Below, piece by piece: positions 16,284 to 26,664 of a DNA stretch of 64,000 nt. Both the position numbers and the translations under genes were made by a program. The first letter of the stretch is position 1, and the number at the start of each line of letters is the position of its first letter. The notes under the pieces are model-generated. The model was not told where the DNA came from. It saw nothing but the letters and a program-made list of their open reading frames with translations, and searched no databases. The DNA is from Natrinema sp. HArc-T2 (GTDB lineage: Archaea; Halobacteriota; Halobacteria; Halobacteriales; Natrialbaceae). The DNA is taken from NCBI RefSeq assembly GCF_041821085.1, contig NZ_JBGUAZ010000004.1:248001-312000 (forward strand), written 5' to 3'.

Positions 16284-18510
16284 ACGGATGAGCAAGGTCT
16301 CGGTGACCGGTTCCCGGGGCGTTATGCCCACGGTCATCGAGACGATCCACGGACTGAACCTGGTACATCTCTCGGACTACGACGGCTCGTGGGAGGGCTT
16401 CGACAACGGCAATCCCATCGCCGGCGCCGATCAGGCATCCGAGAAGTTGGTGACCGTCCGCGCCCTCCAGAGCACCCTGGAGCTGTCGACCGACGAGGCC
16501 GAACCGGGGAGCATCGACGAGGAGTGGGAAGCGCGACTCGAGGAGATCCGCACGCGGGTCAACGAACTCGACGATCGCCGCGGAGAAATCACCAACGAGC
16601 TGCGACAGATCGACGAGAAGATCAACCGCGTCGCGCCCTTTGCGGAACTGGGCATCGACCTCGACCTGCTGTCGGGGTACGAGACGGTCGACGTGGTCGT
16701 CGTCGAAGGTGACGTCGACGCGATCGAGGACGCCGTCGCCGCGACCGACGAGATTCGGGCCTTCGAGACGTTCACCGGTGGCGATGTCGTGGCGATCGTC
16801 GCCGCACCTACCGAGGACACCGACGAGGCGCCGATCGACGACGCACTGGTCGGTGTCGACGTCACCCGACACGAGGTGCCCGAGACCGAGCAGAGTCCCG
16901 ACGCGTACGTCGCAGAGCTCGAGGACGAAAAGCAATCCCTCGAGTCCCGACGTGACGAGATCGACGCGGAACTCGAGGAGATCAAACAGGCGGAAGCCGA
17001 CTTCCTCCTGCGCGTCGAAGAGCGGCTGACGATCGAGGTCCAGCAGGCGGAAGCGCCGCTGCAGTTCGCGACGACCGATCGCGCGTTCATCGCGGAGGGC
17101 TGGATCCCGACCGACGACTACGACCGACTCGTCGCTACGTTGAACGACGCAGTCGGCGACAGCGTCGAGATCGAAGAACTCGAGCGGGCCGATTACGACC
17201 GCCACGGCGCACACGCCCACACTGAAGACGTACAGGAGGGCGCGCCGTCGGCAGCCGACGAAGAGGACGAATCGCCCGCCGAAGCGGACGACCAACAGCA
17301 GAAAGCGGTTACCGACGGTGGCTCGACGGTCACGATGGGCGACGAGCCGCCGACGATCCAGAACAATCCGGGTCCAGCGAAGCCGTTCGAACTGCTCGTG
17401 CAGGCAGTCAACCGGCCGAAATACAGCGAACTGGATCCGACGGTCTTCCTGTTCCTGACGTTCCCGGCGTTCTTCGGGTTCATGATCGGTGACGCCGGCT
17501 ACGGCATCATCTACATGGCCCTCGGAGGCTACATGGCAACGCAGGTCGACAGCGAAGCGATATCCAGTCTCGGCGGCGTCGCCGTCTGGGCTGGTCTGTT
17601 CACGACCATCTTCGGGTTCATCTACGGCGAGATCTTCGGACTGCACATCCTCGGAGAGGTCGTCTGGCACGACATGCTGAACGTCGAGCTGCTCCCGCTG
17701 AACAAGGGACTTGAGCCGGCAGCGGCCGACTTCGCGCTTGGCTGGATGGTCATTAGCGTGCTGGCCGGGATTCTCCACCTCAACATTGGATACATCCTGG
17801 ACTTCTACGAGAACCTCAGCCACGGCTTCAAAGACGCCCTCTTCCACAGTGGATCCTGGATCCTGATGCTCAACGGCATCTGGGTCTGGATCTTCTCGAC
17901 GCAGGGCGAGAGTGCGAAGCCGAACTTCCTGTTCACGACGTTCGCAAGCGACGGGCCGTTCCCGATCGGCTTCACCGGGTTCCCGGAGTGGGGACTCGTC
18001 ACGATCCCAGGACTCGATTTCCTGTTGACGGCCCCGCTGCTGGCCTTCTTGATCGGGCTCGTGATGCTGATCGTCAGCGAACCCGTCGAGGCCGTCGAAG
18101 CGCTCGACGTCGTCGTGAACGTCTTCTCGTACACCCGGATGGGCGCAGTGTTGCTCGCGAAGGCCGGTATGGCGTTCGTGGTCAACCTGCTGTTCTTCGG
18201 CGCCTACGAGGACCCCAACGGGGAGTTCCACTTCCTTCGAACGCACGAGCCGAGCTACGTCGCCGAACACTACGGCGAGGGTGCCGAGGTCGTCTTCAAC
18301 GGCCTCATGCACTCGGGCACTGCTGCCCTACTCGGCGGACTTGTGATTCTCGTACTCGGACACGTGGTCGTGCTAGCACTTGGCGTGACAAGCGCCGGCT
18401 TACAGGCCGTTCGTCTCGAGTACGTCGAATTCTTTAACAAGTTTTATGAAGGCGGTGGGGAGAACTACGAACCGTTCGGAACCGATCGAAACCACACTGA
18501 GGACTACTAA
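16270..18510 (+). CDS. atpI: A-type ATP synthase subunit I/a
   Basis: A 746-residue V/A-type subunit a. The N-terminal about 360 residues are cytoplasmic, with coiled coils (EEWEARLEEIRTRVNELDD) and a charged, acidic insertion near 330-355. The C-terminal half has about seven to eight helices: PTVFLFLTFPAFFGFMIGD, FTTIFGFIYGEIFGLH and LALGVTSAGLQAVRLEYVEF. The last segment contains the conserved Arg that faces the c-ring carboxylate during proton translocation. The ATG at 16270 overlaps atpH; the start MLRPERMSKV matches haloarchaeal homologues. It is the proton half-channel subunit. Confidence 0.94.
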   Translation: MLRPERMSKVSVTGSRGVMPTVIETIHGLNLVHLSDYDGSWEGFDNGNPIAGADQASEKLVTVRALQSTLELSTDEAEPGSIDEEWEARLEEIRTRVNELDDRRGEITNELRQIDEKINRVAPFAELGIDLDLLSGYETVDVVVVEGDVDAIEDAVAATDEIRAFETFTGGDVVAIVAAPTEDTDEAPIDDALVGVDVTRHEVPETEQSPDAYVAELEDEKQSLESRRDEIDAELEEIKQAEADFLLRVEERLTIEVQQAEAPLQFATTDRAFIAEGWIPTDDYDRLVATLNDAVGDSVEIEELERADYDRHGAHAHTEDVQEGAPSAADEEDESPAEADDQQQKAVTDGGSTVTMGDEPPTIQNNPGPAKPFELLVQAVNRPKYSELDPTVFLFLTFPAFFGFMIGDAGYGIIYMALGGYMATQVDSEAISSLGGVAVWAGLFTTIFGFIYGEIFGLHILGEVVWHDMLNVELLPLNKGLEPAAADFALGWMVISVLAGILHLNIGYILDFYENLSHGFKDALFHSGSWILMLNGIWVWIFSTQGESAKPNFLFTTFASDGPFPIGFTGFPEWGLVTIPGLDFLLTAPLLAFLIGLVMLIVSEPVEAVEALDVVVNVFSYTRMGAVLLAKAGMAFVVNLLFFGAYEDPNGEFHFLRTHEPSYVAEHYGEGAEVVFNGLMHSGTAALLGGLVILVLGHVVVLALGVTSAGLQAVRLEYVEFFNKFYEGGGENYEPFGTDRNHTEDY

Positions 18511-18512
18511 CA

Positions 18513-18767
18513 ATGAGTGAAATTGAACTCGCGGACGTTGTACTGCAGGCAGGACAGGCGGCTGGACCAACTCTCGAAAACGCTGGCGCGGCGGCGATCG
18601 CCGTCGGCCTCGCGGCGCTCGCAGCGGGCTATGCCGAGCGTGGTATCGGCGCAGCTGCAGTCGGCGCCATCGCTGAAGACGACGACATGTTCGTTCCAGG
18701 CCTGATCATGACCGTCCTCCCAGAGACGCTCGTGATCCTGGCCCTGGTCGTCGTCTTCATCGTGTAA
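18513..18767 (+). CDS. atpK: A-type ATP synthase subunit K/c (rotor)
   Basis: An 84-residue two-helix proteolipid. The first helix is Gly/Ala-rich (AAAIAVGLAALAAGYAERG) and the second carries the essential carboxylate in VLPETLVILALVV. A single hairpin, as in most archaea. It is the c-ring subunit that carries ions past subunit a. It starts three bases after the atpI stop. The polar loop GAIAEDDDMF contacts the central stalk. Confidence 0.93.
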   Translation: MSEIELADVVLQAGQAAGPTLENAGAAAIAVGLAALAAGYAERGIGAAAVGAIAEDDDMFVPGLIMTVLPETLVILALVVVFIV

Positions 18768-18789
18768 AAGCAACCCCCCTTCTTCACCA

Positions 18790-19371
18790 ATGAGTTTGGA
18801 CACAGTCGTCAAAGACATTCGAGACGAGGCCAACGCGCGTGCGGAGGACATCCGCGCGGAGGGCGAAACGCGCGCCGAGGAGATCGAATCGGCCGCCGAG
18901 TCCGACGCCGAGGATATCCTCGCCGACGCGGAAGCTGCGGTCGACCGCGAAATCGACCAACTCCGCGAACAGCGTCTCTCCAGTGCGAAGCTGGAGGCGA
19001 AACAGAAGCGTCTGGAGGCCCGCCGTGACGTCCTCGGAGAGGTCCGGGAAGCAGTCGAGGCCGAACTCGCCGCCCTCGAGGGCGACACTCGCGAGGAACT
19101 GACCCGCGAGCTGCTCGAGGCCGCAAGCGACGAGTTCGACGCAGGTGACGACGTCAGCGTCTATGGTCGCAGCGACGACCAGGCACTGCTCGAGTCGATC
19201 GTCGACGAGTACGACGGCTACGAGTACGCCGGAGACGTCGACTGTCTCGGCGGCGTCGTCGTCGAGAGCGAGCAGTCCCGCGTCCGGGTCAACAACACGT
19301 TCGACTCGGTTCTCGAGGACGTGTGGGAGGACAACCTCCAGGAGATCAGCAACCGACTCTTCGAGCAATGA
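18790..19371 (+). CDS. atpE: A-type ATP synthase subunit E
   Basis: A 193-residue peripheral-stalk subunit. The N-terminal half is a long alternating charged helix (DIRDEANARAEDIRAEGETR) that pairs with H; the C-terminal half is a globular alpha/beta domain ending LGGVVVESEQSRVRVNNTFD, the subunit E signature that binds the A/B head. The stop overlaps atpC by 4 bases (ATGA), and 22 bases separate it from atpK. Confidence 0.93.
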   Translation: MSLDTVVKDIRDEANARAEDIRAEGETRAEEIESAAESDAEDILADAEAAVDREIDQLREQRLSSAKLEAKQKRLEARRDVLGEVREAVEAELAALEGDTREELTRELLEAASDEFDAGDDVSVYGRSDDQALLESIVDEYDGYEYAGDVDCLGGVVVESEQSRVRVNNTFDSVLEDVWEDNLQEISNRLFEQ

Positions 19372-20435
19372 GCGCAGGAGCCTCGAATCCGGAATACGTG
19401 AACGCTCGCGTTCGGTCGCGCCGAGCCTCGCTGTTCTCGGACGAAGACTATCGCAAGCTGATCCGGATGGGGCCGAGCGAGATCGCGCGGTTCATGGAGG
19501 AGACCGAGTACGAACGCGAGATCAACGAGCTCGGAACGCGCTTTTCGGGTGTCGACCTGATCGAGTACGCGCTCAACCGCAATCTCGCAAAGCACTTCGA
19601 CGATCTGATCGACTGGTCGCAGGGGCGACTCTACGACCTCATCGCTCGGTACCTCCGGAAGTTCGACGTCTGGAACCTGAAGACGATCTTCCGCGGGATC
19701 TACACCGACAGTGATCCCGAGGACATCCGGACGGATCTCATCCGTGCCGGCGAACTCGAAGACCGGACTGTCGATCGCCTCCTCGAGGCCGACACGATCG
19801 AGGACGCAATCGAAGTGCTCTACGGCACGATGTACTACGAGGCGCTGACCGAGGCCTTCGAGGAATACGAAGAGACCGGCGCGCTCGTCCCCCTCGAGAA
19901 CGCCCTAGATCGAGAGTTCTACGAGAACTTGCTCGCAGACGTCTCCCGTGGCCCGGGTGACGAGCCACAGGAAGGCCCGATAGCGAACTACATCGAGTTC
20001 CTACAGGCCGAGATCGACTTCCGGAACGCCCGGAACGCGTTGCGCCTCGCCCGCAGCGGGGCCGACCTCGATCCCGCAGCCTACTACATCGACGGCGGCG
20101 TCCTGTTCGACGAGTCCGACCTCAATCGGCTCGTCGGCGACTACGACGCGCTCGTCGATCACATCGCCGAGAACCGCCACTACGGCGACCGCCTCTCGGA
20201 GGCGCTCGATCAGTTGCGCGGTGCTGACAGCCTTATCCAGTTCGAGCACGCACTAGACGCTGCGTTGCTCGAGTACTCGGATACGCTCTCGAGCATCTAC
20301 CCGACCTCGATTTCGGCCGTGTTGTCGTACATCCTCGCGAAAGAGCGCGAGGTCGAGAACATCCGTGCCATCGCACGGGGCCGTGAGGTCGGACTCGACG
20401 AAAACAAGATCGAAGAGGAACTGGTGGTGCTATGA
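19368..20435 (+). CDS. atpC: A-type ATP synthase subunit C (central-stalk adaptor)
   Basis: A 355-residue, helical V/A-type subunit C/d, which docks the central stalk onto the c-ring. Recognisable blocks include SNPEYVNARVRSRRASLFSD, EFLQAEIDFRNARNALRLAR and the C-terminal AYILAKEREVENIRAIARGR (here SYILAKEREVENIRAIARG), strongly conserved in the family. ATG 19368 overlaps the atpE stop; an in-frame ATG at 19323 inside atpE is rejected as start. The stop overlaps atpF by 4 bases. Confidence 0.93.
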   Translation: MSAGASNPEYVNARVRSRRASLFSDEDYRKLIRMGPSEIARFMEETEYEREINELGTRFSGVDLIEYALNRNLAKHFDDLIDWSQGRLYDLIARYLRKFDVWNLKTIFRGIYTDSDPEDIRTDLIRAGELEDRTVDRLLEADTIEDAIEVLYGTMYYEALTEAFEEYEETGALVPLENALDREFYENLLADVSRGPGDEPQEGPIANYIEFLQAEIDFRNARNALRLARSGADLDPAAYYIDGGVLFDESDLNRLVGDYDALVDHIAENRHYGDRLSEALDQLRGADSLIQFEHALDAALLEYSDTLSSIYPTSISAVLSYILAKEREVENIRAIARGREVGLDENKIEEELVVL

Positions 20436-20764
20436 GCCAGGTAATCGCAGTCGTCGGCAGCCCGGAGTTTACGACCGGCTTCCGCCTCGCGGGGGTCAGC
20501 CGGTTCGAGAACGTGCCAGACGACGAGAAAGACGAACAGCTAGACGACGCCGCGACAGCCGCTCTCGAAGACGAGGGCGTCGGGATCGTCGTCATGCACG
20601 ACGACGACCTCGAGCACCTGTCGCGTAACGTTCGCCAGGAGGTCGAGACGAGCGTCGAGCCAGTCGTCGTCACGATCGGGAGCGGCACCGGTGGCGGCGG
20701 CCTGCGCGAGCAGATCAAACGCGCGATCGGTATCGACCTGATGGAAGAGGACGAAGACAGCTAA
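20432..20764 (+). CDS. atpF: A-type ATP synthase subunit F
   Basis: A 110-residue central-stalk subunit with the Rossmann-like F fold: IAVVGSPEFTTGFRLAGV at the start, an EGVGIVVMHDDDLEHL strand-helix pair and VVTIGSGTGGG. It rotates with D. The ATG overlaps the atpC stop by 4 bases, and atpA begins 3 bases after its stop. Confidence 0.93.
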   Translation: MSQVIAVVGSPEFTTGFRLAGVSRFENVPDDEKDEQLDDAATAALEDEGVGIVVMHDDDLEHLSRNVRQEVETSVEPVVVTIGSGTGGGGLREQIKRAIGIDLMEEDEDS

Positions 20765-20767
20765 ACT

Positions 20768-22531
20768 ATGAGCCAGGCAGAAGACATCGAATCCGTCGAC
20801 GAAGACGGTGTAATCGAAAGCGTGAGCGGTCCCGTCGTGACCGCCACGGACCTCGACGCCCGGATGAACGACGTCGTCTACGTCGGCGACGAAGGACTGA
20901 TGGGCGAGGTCATCGAGATCGAAGGGAACCTGACCACGATTCAGGTCTACGAGGAAACCTCCGGCGTCGGCCCGGGCGAACCCGTCCAGAACACGGGCGA
21001 GCCCCTTTCCGTCGACCTCGGACCCGGCATGCTGGACTCCATCTACGACGGCGTCCAGCGGCCACTCGACGTCCTCGAGGAGAAGATGGGGACCGCGTTC
21101 CTCGACCGTGGGGTCGACGCCCCCGGAATCGACCTTGAGAAGAAGTGGGACTTCAACCCCGAAGTCGAGGAAGGCGACACGGTCGAACCCGGCGACGTCG
21201 TCGGGATCGTCGAAGAGACCGTTACCATCGACCACAAGGTCATGGTGCCACCGGACTACGAGGGCGGCGAGGTCACGTCGATCGAGGCCGGCGAGTTCAC
21301 GGTCGAGGAGACCGTCGTCGAACTCGACAGCGGCGAAGAGATCCAGATGCACCAGGAGTGGCCGGTCCGTGAAGCCCGGCCCGCCGGTGAAAAAGAGACG
21401 CCGACCGAGCCCCTCGTGACCGGGCAGCGCATTCAGGACGGCCTATTCCCGCTCGCGAAGGGTGGGACGGCGGCGATTCCCGGGCCCTTCGGCTCCGGGA
21501 AGACCGTCACCCAGCAGCAACTCGCCAAGTGGTCCGACGCGGACATCGTCGTCTACATCGGCTGTGGCGAGCGTGGCAACGAGATGACCGAGGTCATCGA
21601 GGACTTCCCGGAACTGCCGGACCCGCAGACCGGGAACCCGCTGATGGCTCGGACCTGTCTCATCGCCAATACGTCGAATATGCCCGTCGCAGCCCGTGAG
21701 TCCTGTATCTACACTGGGATCACGATCGCAGAGTACTACCGTGACATGGGCTACGACGTCGCGCTGATGGCCGACTCCACCTCGCGGTGGGCAGAGGCCA
21801 TGCGGGAGATCTCGAGCCGACTCGAGGAGATGCCCGGCGAAGAGGGCTACCCCGCATATCTGGCGGCTGCACTTTCCGAGTTCTACGAGCGCGCCGGCAA
21901 GTTCCAGCTGATCAACGGCGGCGAAGGCTCGATTTCGGTCGTCGGTGCGGTCTCCCCGCCCGGCGGCGACTTCTCCGAGCCAGTTACCCAGAACACCCTG
22001 CGTATCGTCAAGACGTTCTGGGCGCTTGACGCCGACCTCGCAGAGCGTCGGCACTTCCCGGCGATTAACTGGAACGAGTCCTACTCGCTGTACAAGGACC
22101 AGCTCGACCCGTGGTGGGAATCGAACGTCGAGAGCGACTGGCCCGAGGTTCGCCAGTGGGCCGTCGACGTGTTAGACGAGGAGGACGAACTTCAAGAGAT
22201 CGTCCAGCTCGTCGGTAAGGACGCGCTGCCGGAAGACCAGCAGCTGACCCTCGAGGTCGCACGCTACCTGCGTGAGGCGTGGCTCCAGCAGAACGCGCTC
22301 CACGACGTCGACACTTACTGCGAACCCGAGAAGACCTACCGGATGCTCCAGGCGATCAACACGTTCAGCGACGAGGCCTTCGAGGCGCTCGAGGCTGGCG
22401 TCCCGGTCGAGGAGATCCAGGACGTCGACGCTGCGCCGCGGCTCAACCGGATGGGCACGGCCGAAGAGTGGAACGAGTTCATCGACGAGATCGAGAACGA
22501 CCTCCAAGAACAACTCCGCGCACTGTACTAA
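20768..22531 (+). CDS. atpA: A-type ATP synthase catalytic subunit A
   Basis: A 587-residue catalytic subunit. The Walker A GPFGSGKT is at residues 239-246, the catalytic-Glu segment GCGERGNEM follows, and Walker B is [14 protein letters not shown]. The long non-homologous region of about 90 residues that distinguishes A from B subunits ([12 protein letters not shown]... ) is present at about 115-200. No intein is present, although inteins occur at the P-loop in some archaeal atpA. It binds and hydrolyses or makes ATP in the A3B3 head. Confidence 0.97.
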   Translation: MSQAEDIESVDEDGVIESVSGPVVTATDLDARMNDVVYVGDEGLMGEVIEIEGNLTTIQVYEETSGVGPGEPVQNTGEPLSVDLGPGMLDSIYDGVQRPLDVLEEKMGTAFLDRGVDAPGIDLEKKWDFNPEVEEGDTVEPGDVVGIVEETVTIDHKVMVPPDYEGGEVTSIEAGEFTVEETVVELDSGEEIQMHQEWPVREARPAGEKETPTEPLVTGQRIQDGLFPLAKGGTAAIPGPFGSGKTVTQQQLAKWSDADIVVYIGCGERGNEMTEVIEDFPELPDPQTGNPLMARTCLIANTSNMPVAARESCIYTGITIAEYYRDMGYDVALMADSTSRWAEAMREISSRLEEMPGEEGYPAYLAAALSEFYERAGKFQLINGGEGSISVVGAVSPPGGDFSEPVTQNTLRIVKTFWALDADLAERRHFPAINWNESYSLYKDQLDPWWESNVESDWPEVRQWAVDVLDEEDELQEIVQLVGKDALPEDQQLTLEVARYLREAWLQQNALHDVDTYCEPEKTYRMLQAINTFSDEAFEALEAGVPVEEIQDVDAAPRLNRMGTAEEWNEFIDEIENDLQEQLRALY

Positions 22532-22533
22532 CA

Positions 22534-23949
22534 ATGAAAGAGTACCAGACAATCACGGAAATCAGCGGTCCGCTGGTGTTCGCCGAGGTCGACGAGCCGG
22601 TCGGGTACGACGAAATCGTCGAAATCGAGACCCCACAGGGCGACACCCTTCGCGGACAGGTACTGGAATCGAGCGAGGGTATCGTCTCGATCCAGGTGTT
22701 CGAAGGCACGGGCGGGATCGACCGCAACGCCTCCGTTCGCTTCCTGGGCGAGACGATGAAGATGCCCGTCACCGAGGATCTGCTCGGGCGGGTGTTAGAC
22801 GGCTCCGGGAACCCGATCGACGGCGGCCCGGAGATCGTCCCCGACAAGCGACAGGACATCGTCGGCGAAGCGATCAACCCCTTCTCCCGGGAGTACCCCG
22901 AGGAGTTCATCCAGACCGGTGTGTCGGCCATCGACGGCATGAACACGCTGGTCCGTGGCCAGAAGCTGCCGATCTTCTCCGGCTCGGGGCTGCCCCACAA
23001 CGAACTCGCACTCCAGATCGCCCGACAGGCGACCGTGCCAGAAGAGGAAGAAGGCGAGGACGGCGACGGCTCCGAATTCGCAGTCATCTTCGGTGCGATG
23101 GGGATCACCGCCGAAGAGGCAAACGAGTTCATGGACGACTTCGAGCGCACCGGTGCGCTCGAGCGCTCCGTCGTCTTCATGAACCTCGCGGACGACCCGG
23201 CAGTCGAGCGCCAGGTCACGCCGCGACTCGCCTTGACGACAGCCGAGTACCTGGCCTTCGAGAAGGACTACCACGTGCTGGTCATCCTGACGGACATGAC
23301 CAACTACTGTGAGGCACTGCGAGAGATCGGTGCCGCACGTGAGGAGGTTCCGGGTCGACGTGGCTACCCCGGCTACATGTACACCGACCTGGCACAGCTC
23401 TACGAGCGTGCCGGTCGAATCGAGGGCAAGGAAGGATCGGTCACGCAGATCCCGATCCTGACGATGCCCGGCGACGACGACACGCACCCGATTCCGGACC
23501 TGACTGGCTACATTACCGAAGGCCAGATCATGATGGACCGGGACCTGAACAGCCAGGGGATCGAACCGCCGGTCAACGTCCTGCCAAGCCTCTCGCGGCT
23601 GATGGACGACGGGATCGGCGAGGGCCTCACGCGCGAGGATCACGGCGACGTCTCCGACCAGATGTACGCCGCGTACGCGGAAGGTGAGGACCTGCGCGAC
23701 CTCGTGAACATTGTCGGTCGCGAGGCGCTGTCCGAGCGTGACAACAAGTTCCTCGACTTCGCCGACCGCTTCGAGGAAGAGTTCGTCCAGCAGGGGTACG
23801 ACACCAACCGCTCGATCGACGAAACGCTCGAGCTCGGCTGGGATCTGCTCTCGGACCTGCCGAAGACGGAACTCAACCGGATCGACGAGGAGCTCATCGA
23901 CGAGCACTACCGCGAAGACGAGACGGCCGAAGCCGTCCAGGCCGACTAA
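22534..23949 (+). CDS. atpB: A-type ATP synthase regulatory subunit B
   Basis: A 471-residue non-catalytic head subunit, starting [16 protein letters not shown]. The usual P-loop is degenerate ([10 protein letters not shown] in place of GxxxxGKT), as is normal for subunit B, and the conserved [19 protein letters not shown] and [18 protein letters not shown] blocks are intact. A Gly/Asp/Glu insertion ([13 protein letters not shown]) sits around 175-190. The start at 22534 is set by the 2-base gap from atpA; a longer in-frame extension overlaps atpA and is spurious. Confidence 0.96.
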   Translation: MKEYQTITEISGPLVFAEVDEPVGYDEIVEIETPQGDTLRGQVLESSEGIVSIQVFEGTGGIDRNASVRFLGETMKMPVTEDLLGRVLDGSGNPIDGGPEIVPDKRQDIVGEAINPFSREYPEEFIQTGVSAIDGMNTLVRGQKLPIFSGSGLPHNELALQIARQATVPEEEEGEDGDGSEFAVIFGAMGITAEEANEFMDDFERTGALERSVVFMNLADDPAVERQVTPRLALTTAEYLAFEKDYHVLVILTDMTNYCEALREIGAAREEVPGRRGYPGYMYTDLAQLYERAGRIEGKEGSVTQIPILTMPGDDDTHPIPDLTGYITEGQIMMDRDLNSQGIEPPVNVLPSLSRLMDDGIGEGLTREDHGDVSDQMYAAYAEGEDLRDLVNIVGREALSERDNKFLDFADRFEEEFVQQGYDTNRSIDETLELGWDLLSDLPKTELNRIDEELIDEHYREDETAEAVQAD

Positions 23950-24128
23950 GCGACCGCTCGCTTCGTTTCCTTCTTTCAGGCGTCGTCGCCAAGTCACGTC
24001 TCTCGTCTACAGATCGCATCTCACAACAGCGCCAGTAGTGGCTGGCTCCCCACCGGGTGGTGACAGTTATTATCAGTAATGTGTCTAATCGAAACTATCG
24101 TATGTGCCGCCGACAATCCGTGGTACGC

Positions 24129-25745
24129 ATGCACAAACCACTGCTTGTCCCGGAGTTCCTAGACCGGGCACGAACGCACTACGGTGACGACGAAGCAGTC
24201 GTCGCCACCACGGGGGAGCGGTTTACGTACAACGAACTCGGCGAGCGCGCCGATCGGTTCTCTGCAGCGCTTCAGGAACGAGGCATCGAGAAAGGCGACC
24301 GCGTCGCGGTACTGGACCCGAACACCCACTATCACCTCGAGGCGGCCTACGGGATCATGCAAACGGGGGCGATCCACACGCCGCTGAACTATCGGCTGAC
24401 ACCGGATGACTTCGCATATATCCTGTCGGATGCGGGCGTCGACGCGATCTACGCCGATTACGACTACGCCGACAGGATCGAGGAAATCCGCGACGAGGTG
24501 CCGACGGAGACGTTCATCACGAACGATGTCGACGCGGTCGAGGGCGGAGAGTGGGAAAGCTTCGACGACGTACTCGACGAGGCGGGCACCGACTACGATC
24601 GACCCGAGATGGCCGAAGACGAGATAATCACGATCAACTACACCTCGGGGACGACGGGTGATCCAAAGGGCGTCTGTCGCACCCATCGCTGTGAGACGAT
24701 TCACGCGTACCTGACGGTTGGCCATCAAAGCCTGACCGACGACGACATCTATCTGTGGACGCTGCCGATGTTCCACGCGAACGGGTGGGGGCACATCTTC
24801 GCGGTGACAGGGATCGGCGCGAAGCACGTCTGTACGCGCGGGATCGACGCCGGGGAGATCTTCGAGACCGTCCGCTCGGAGGACGTCTCCTACATGTGTG
24901 GTGCGCCGACGGTGCTGAACATGCTCATCGACTACTACGAACAGAACGAGCCCGAGACGACCGGCGGCGCAGACGTGCGGCTCGCAACCGCCGGCAGCGC
25001 ACCGCCGGAGGCGACCATCCGGACCGTCGAAGACGAGTTCGGCTGGTACCTGAAACACGTCTACGGCGCGACCGAGACCGGACCGCTGATCACCACCTCC
25101 GACGCTCGTCGGCACTTCGACGACGACAGTGACGACCGGTTCCGGATCAAGAAACGGCAAGGACTGGCCTATCTCGGTACCGAAATCCGGGTCGTCGACG
25201 AGGACGGCAACGACGTCCCCCGCGACGACGAGACGATCGGCGAGGTCGTCGTCCGCGGCAACCAGATCATGGAGAAATACTGGGGCAAGCCCGAGGCGAC
25301 TGAGGAGGCCTTCAGCGACCGGATCGAGGGGTACTACCACATGGGCGATCTCGCCACCATCGACGAGAACGGCATGCTCTCGATCCAGGACCGCAAGAAA
25401 GACATCATCATCTCCGGTGGCGAGAACATCTCGAGTATCGAACTCGAGGACACGCTGTTCGACCACCCCGAAGTGTCTGACGTGGCGGTGATCCCGGCAC
25501 CCAGCGACGAGTGGGGGGAAACGCCGAAGGCGTTCGTCGTTCCCGCAAGCGGCGATCCGAACGAGCCAGGCGTGACCGAAGCGGAACTCGAGGACTTCAC
25601 CCGGGAGAACCTCGCGGGCTACAAGACCATCCACCGGGTCGAGTTCGTCAAGCAACTGCCGACGACGGCGACGGGCAAAGTCCAGAAGTACGAACTCCGG
25701 CAGGAAGAGTGGGAGGACGAAGAACGGATGGTTGGACAGGGGTAA
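24129..25745 (+). CDS. AMP-forming acyl-CoA synthetase / acyl-acid ligase
   Basis: A roughly 538-residue ANL-superfamily adenylate-forming enzyme. It has the P-loop-like YTSGTTGDPKGV, the YGATETGP acyl/AMP motif, YHMGDLATIDENG and DRKKDIIISGGENISS, then a catalytic Lys in TATGKVQKYEL, in canonical order, so both half-reactions are supported. The substrate is a medium-chain or aromatic acid, not determinable here. It lies between atpB and atpD on the same strand, 180 bases after atpB. Starts at 24102 or 24057 are also open; ATG 24129 matches the family N-terminus (HKPLLVPEFLDRA). Confidence 0.9.
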   Translation: MHKPLLVPEFLDRARTHYGDDEAVVATTGERFTYNELGERADRFSAALQERGIEKGDRVAVLDPNTHYHLEAAYGIMQTGAIHTPLNYRLTPDDFAYILSDAGVDAIYADYDYADRIEEIRDEVPTETFITNDVDAVEGGEWESFDDVLDEAGTDYDRPEMAEDEIITINYTSGTTGDPKGVCRTHRCETIHAYLTVGHQSLTDDDIYLWTLPMFHANGWGHIFAVTGIGAKHVCTRGIDAGEIFETVRSEDVSYMCGAPTVLNMLIDYYEQNEPETTGGADVRLATAGSAPPEATIRTVEDEFGWYLKHVYGATETGPLITTSDARRHFDDDSDDRFRIKKRQGLAYLGTEIRVVDEDGNDVPRDDETIGEVVVRGNQIMEKYWGKPEATEEAFSDRIEGYYHMGDLATIDENGMLSIQDRKKDIIISGGENISSIELEDTLFDHPEVSDVAVIPAPSDEWGETPKAFVVPASGDPNEPGVTEAELEDFTRENLAGYKTIHRVEFVKQLPTTATGKVQKYELRQEEWEDEERMVGQG

Positions 25746-25840
25746 CGCGGTCGTCTCGGTTCGACTCCCACCGCCGTCGGGGCCAGCCGACCGACATCGA
25801 TCACCACACGATCCCGTACACGGGCGCGAGCACGCGCGGA

Positions 25841-25854
25841 AACTGTAAACAGTT
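25841..25854. promoter_or_regulatory. Dyad upstream of atpD
   Basis: AACTGTAAACAGTT, a 6-bp inverted repeat with a 2-base centre, overlaps a possible TATA region (CAGTTATCC) about 30 bases before the atpD ATG. A separate 12-base dyad CCCGTACACGGG lies at about 25813-25824. They suggest that atpD has its own promoter. Confidence 0.35.
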
Positions 25855-25884
25855 ATCCGACTGGGACTGCTATCCCCCCACAAG

Positions 25885-26631
25885 ATGGCCAACGATGTCA
25901 AGCCCACCCGCAAGAACTTGATGGCGATCGAGGATCGCATCGAGCTCTCCGAGCGGGGACACGGCACGCTCGAGAAGAAACGCGACGGGCTCATCATGGA
26001 GTTCATGGACATTCTGGACAAAGCCCAGGACGTCCGCGGCGACCTCGCCGACGACTACGAGGCAGCCCAGCAAAAGATCAACATGGCTCGTGCGATGGAG
26101 GGTGACGTCGCCGTCCGCGGTGCCGCAGCGGCACTGCAGGAACACCCCGAGATCACGACCGAGTCCAAAAACATCATGGGCGTCGTCGTCCCACAGATCG
26201 AGTCCTCTCGGGTTTCGAAGAGTCTCGATCAGCGTGGCTACGGGATCATGGGCACCTCTGCCCGCATCGACGAGGCCGCCGAGGCCTACGAAGATCTCTT
26301 AGAGAGCATTATTCTCGCCGCCGAGGTCGAGACGGCGATGAAGAAAATGCTCCGGGAGATCGAAACCACCAAGCGCCGCGTCAACGCCCTCGAGTTCAAG
26401 CTCCTGCCGGAACTCTACGAGAATCAGGAGTACATCGAACAGAAGCTCGAAGAGCAAGAGCGCGAGGAGACGTTCCGCCTGAAGAAGATCAAGGAGAAAA
26501 AGGAGCAAGAAGAGAAGGAGGCCCGCGAGGAAGAAGCCGAGGAAGCCGAGGCGGAGACGGACGAGACGGCAGACGAACTCGAGGACGTCCAGCCGGATAC
26601 CGCCGCGCAATCCCCAGCAGCCAACCAGTAA
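25885..26631 (+). CDS. atpD: A-type ATP synthase subunit D (central shaft)
   Basis: A 248-residue central-shaft subunit. [20 protein letters not shown] and LLEKKRDGL-type text ([13 protein letters not shown]) are the family N-terminal signature; [20 protein letters not shown] and [16 protein letters not shown] are the mid and C-terminal signatures. The usual family length is about 210; this protein has a roughly 35-residue Glu/Asp-rich C-terminal tail after the last heptads. It is separated from the rest of the atp cluster by the acyl-CoA synthetase. Confidence 0.94.
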   Translation: MANDVKPTRKNLMAIEDRIELSERGHGTLEKKRDGLIMEFMDILDKAQDVRGDLADDYEAAQQKINMARAMEGDVAVRGAAAALQEHPEITTESKNIMGVVVPQIESSRVSKSLDQRGYGIMGTSARIDEAAEAYEDLLESIILAAEVETAMKKMLREIETTKRRVNALEFKLLPELYENQEYIEQKLEEQEREETFRLKKIKEKKEQEEKEAREEEAEEAEAETDETADELEDVQPDTAAQSPAANQ

Positions 26632-26664
26632 GTCACGTCGAGCCGTCAGATCGATTTGATTCCG

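Noticed and set aside
15979-18312. A long antisense open frame (about 780 codons) opposite atpH and atpI
   Set aside because: It is the mirror of two well-supported genes in a GC-rich genome; stop codons are rare in that frame and the translation is low in hydrophobic and full of Arg/Glu repeats.
22279-22533. N-terminal extension of AtpB into atpA
   Set aside because: The extension reads out of frame inside atpA; ATG 22534 matches the family start and the 2-base gap.
24159-26021. A long antisense open frame opposite the acyl-CoA synthetase
   Set aside because: Same GC-bias effect; no domain is seen and the sense gene has all motifs.
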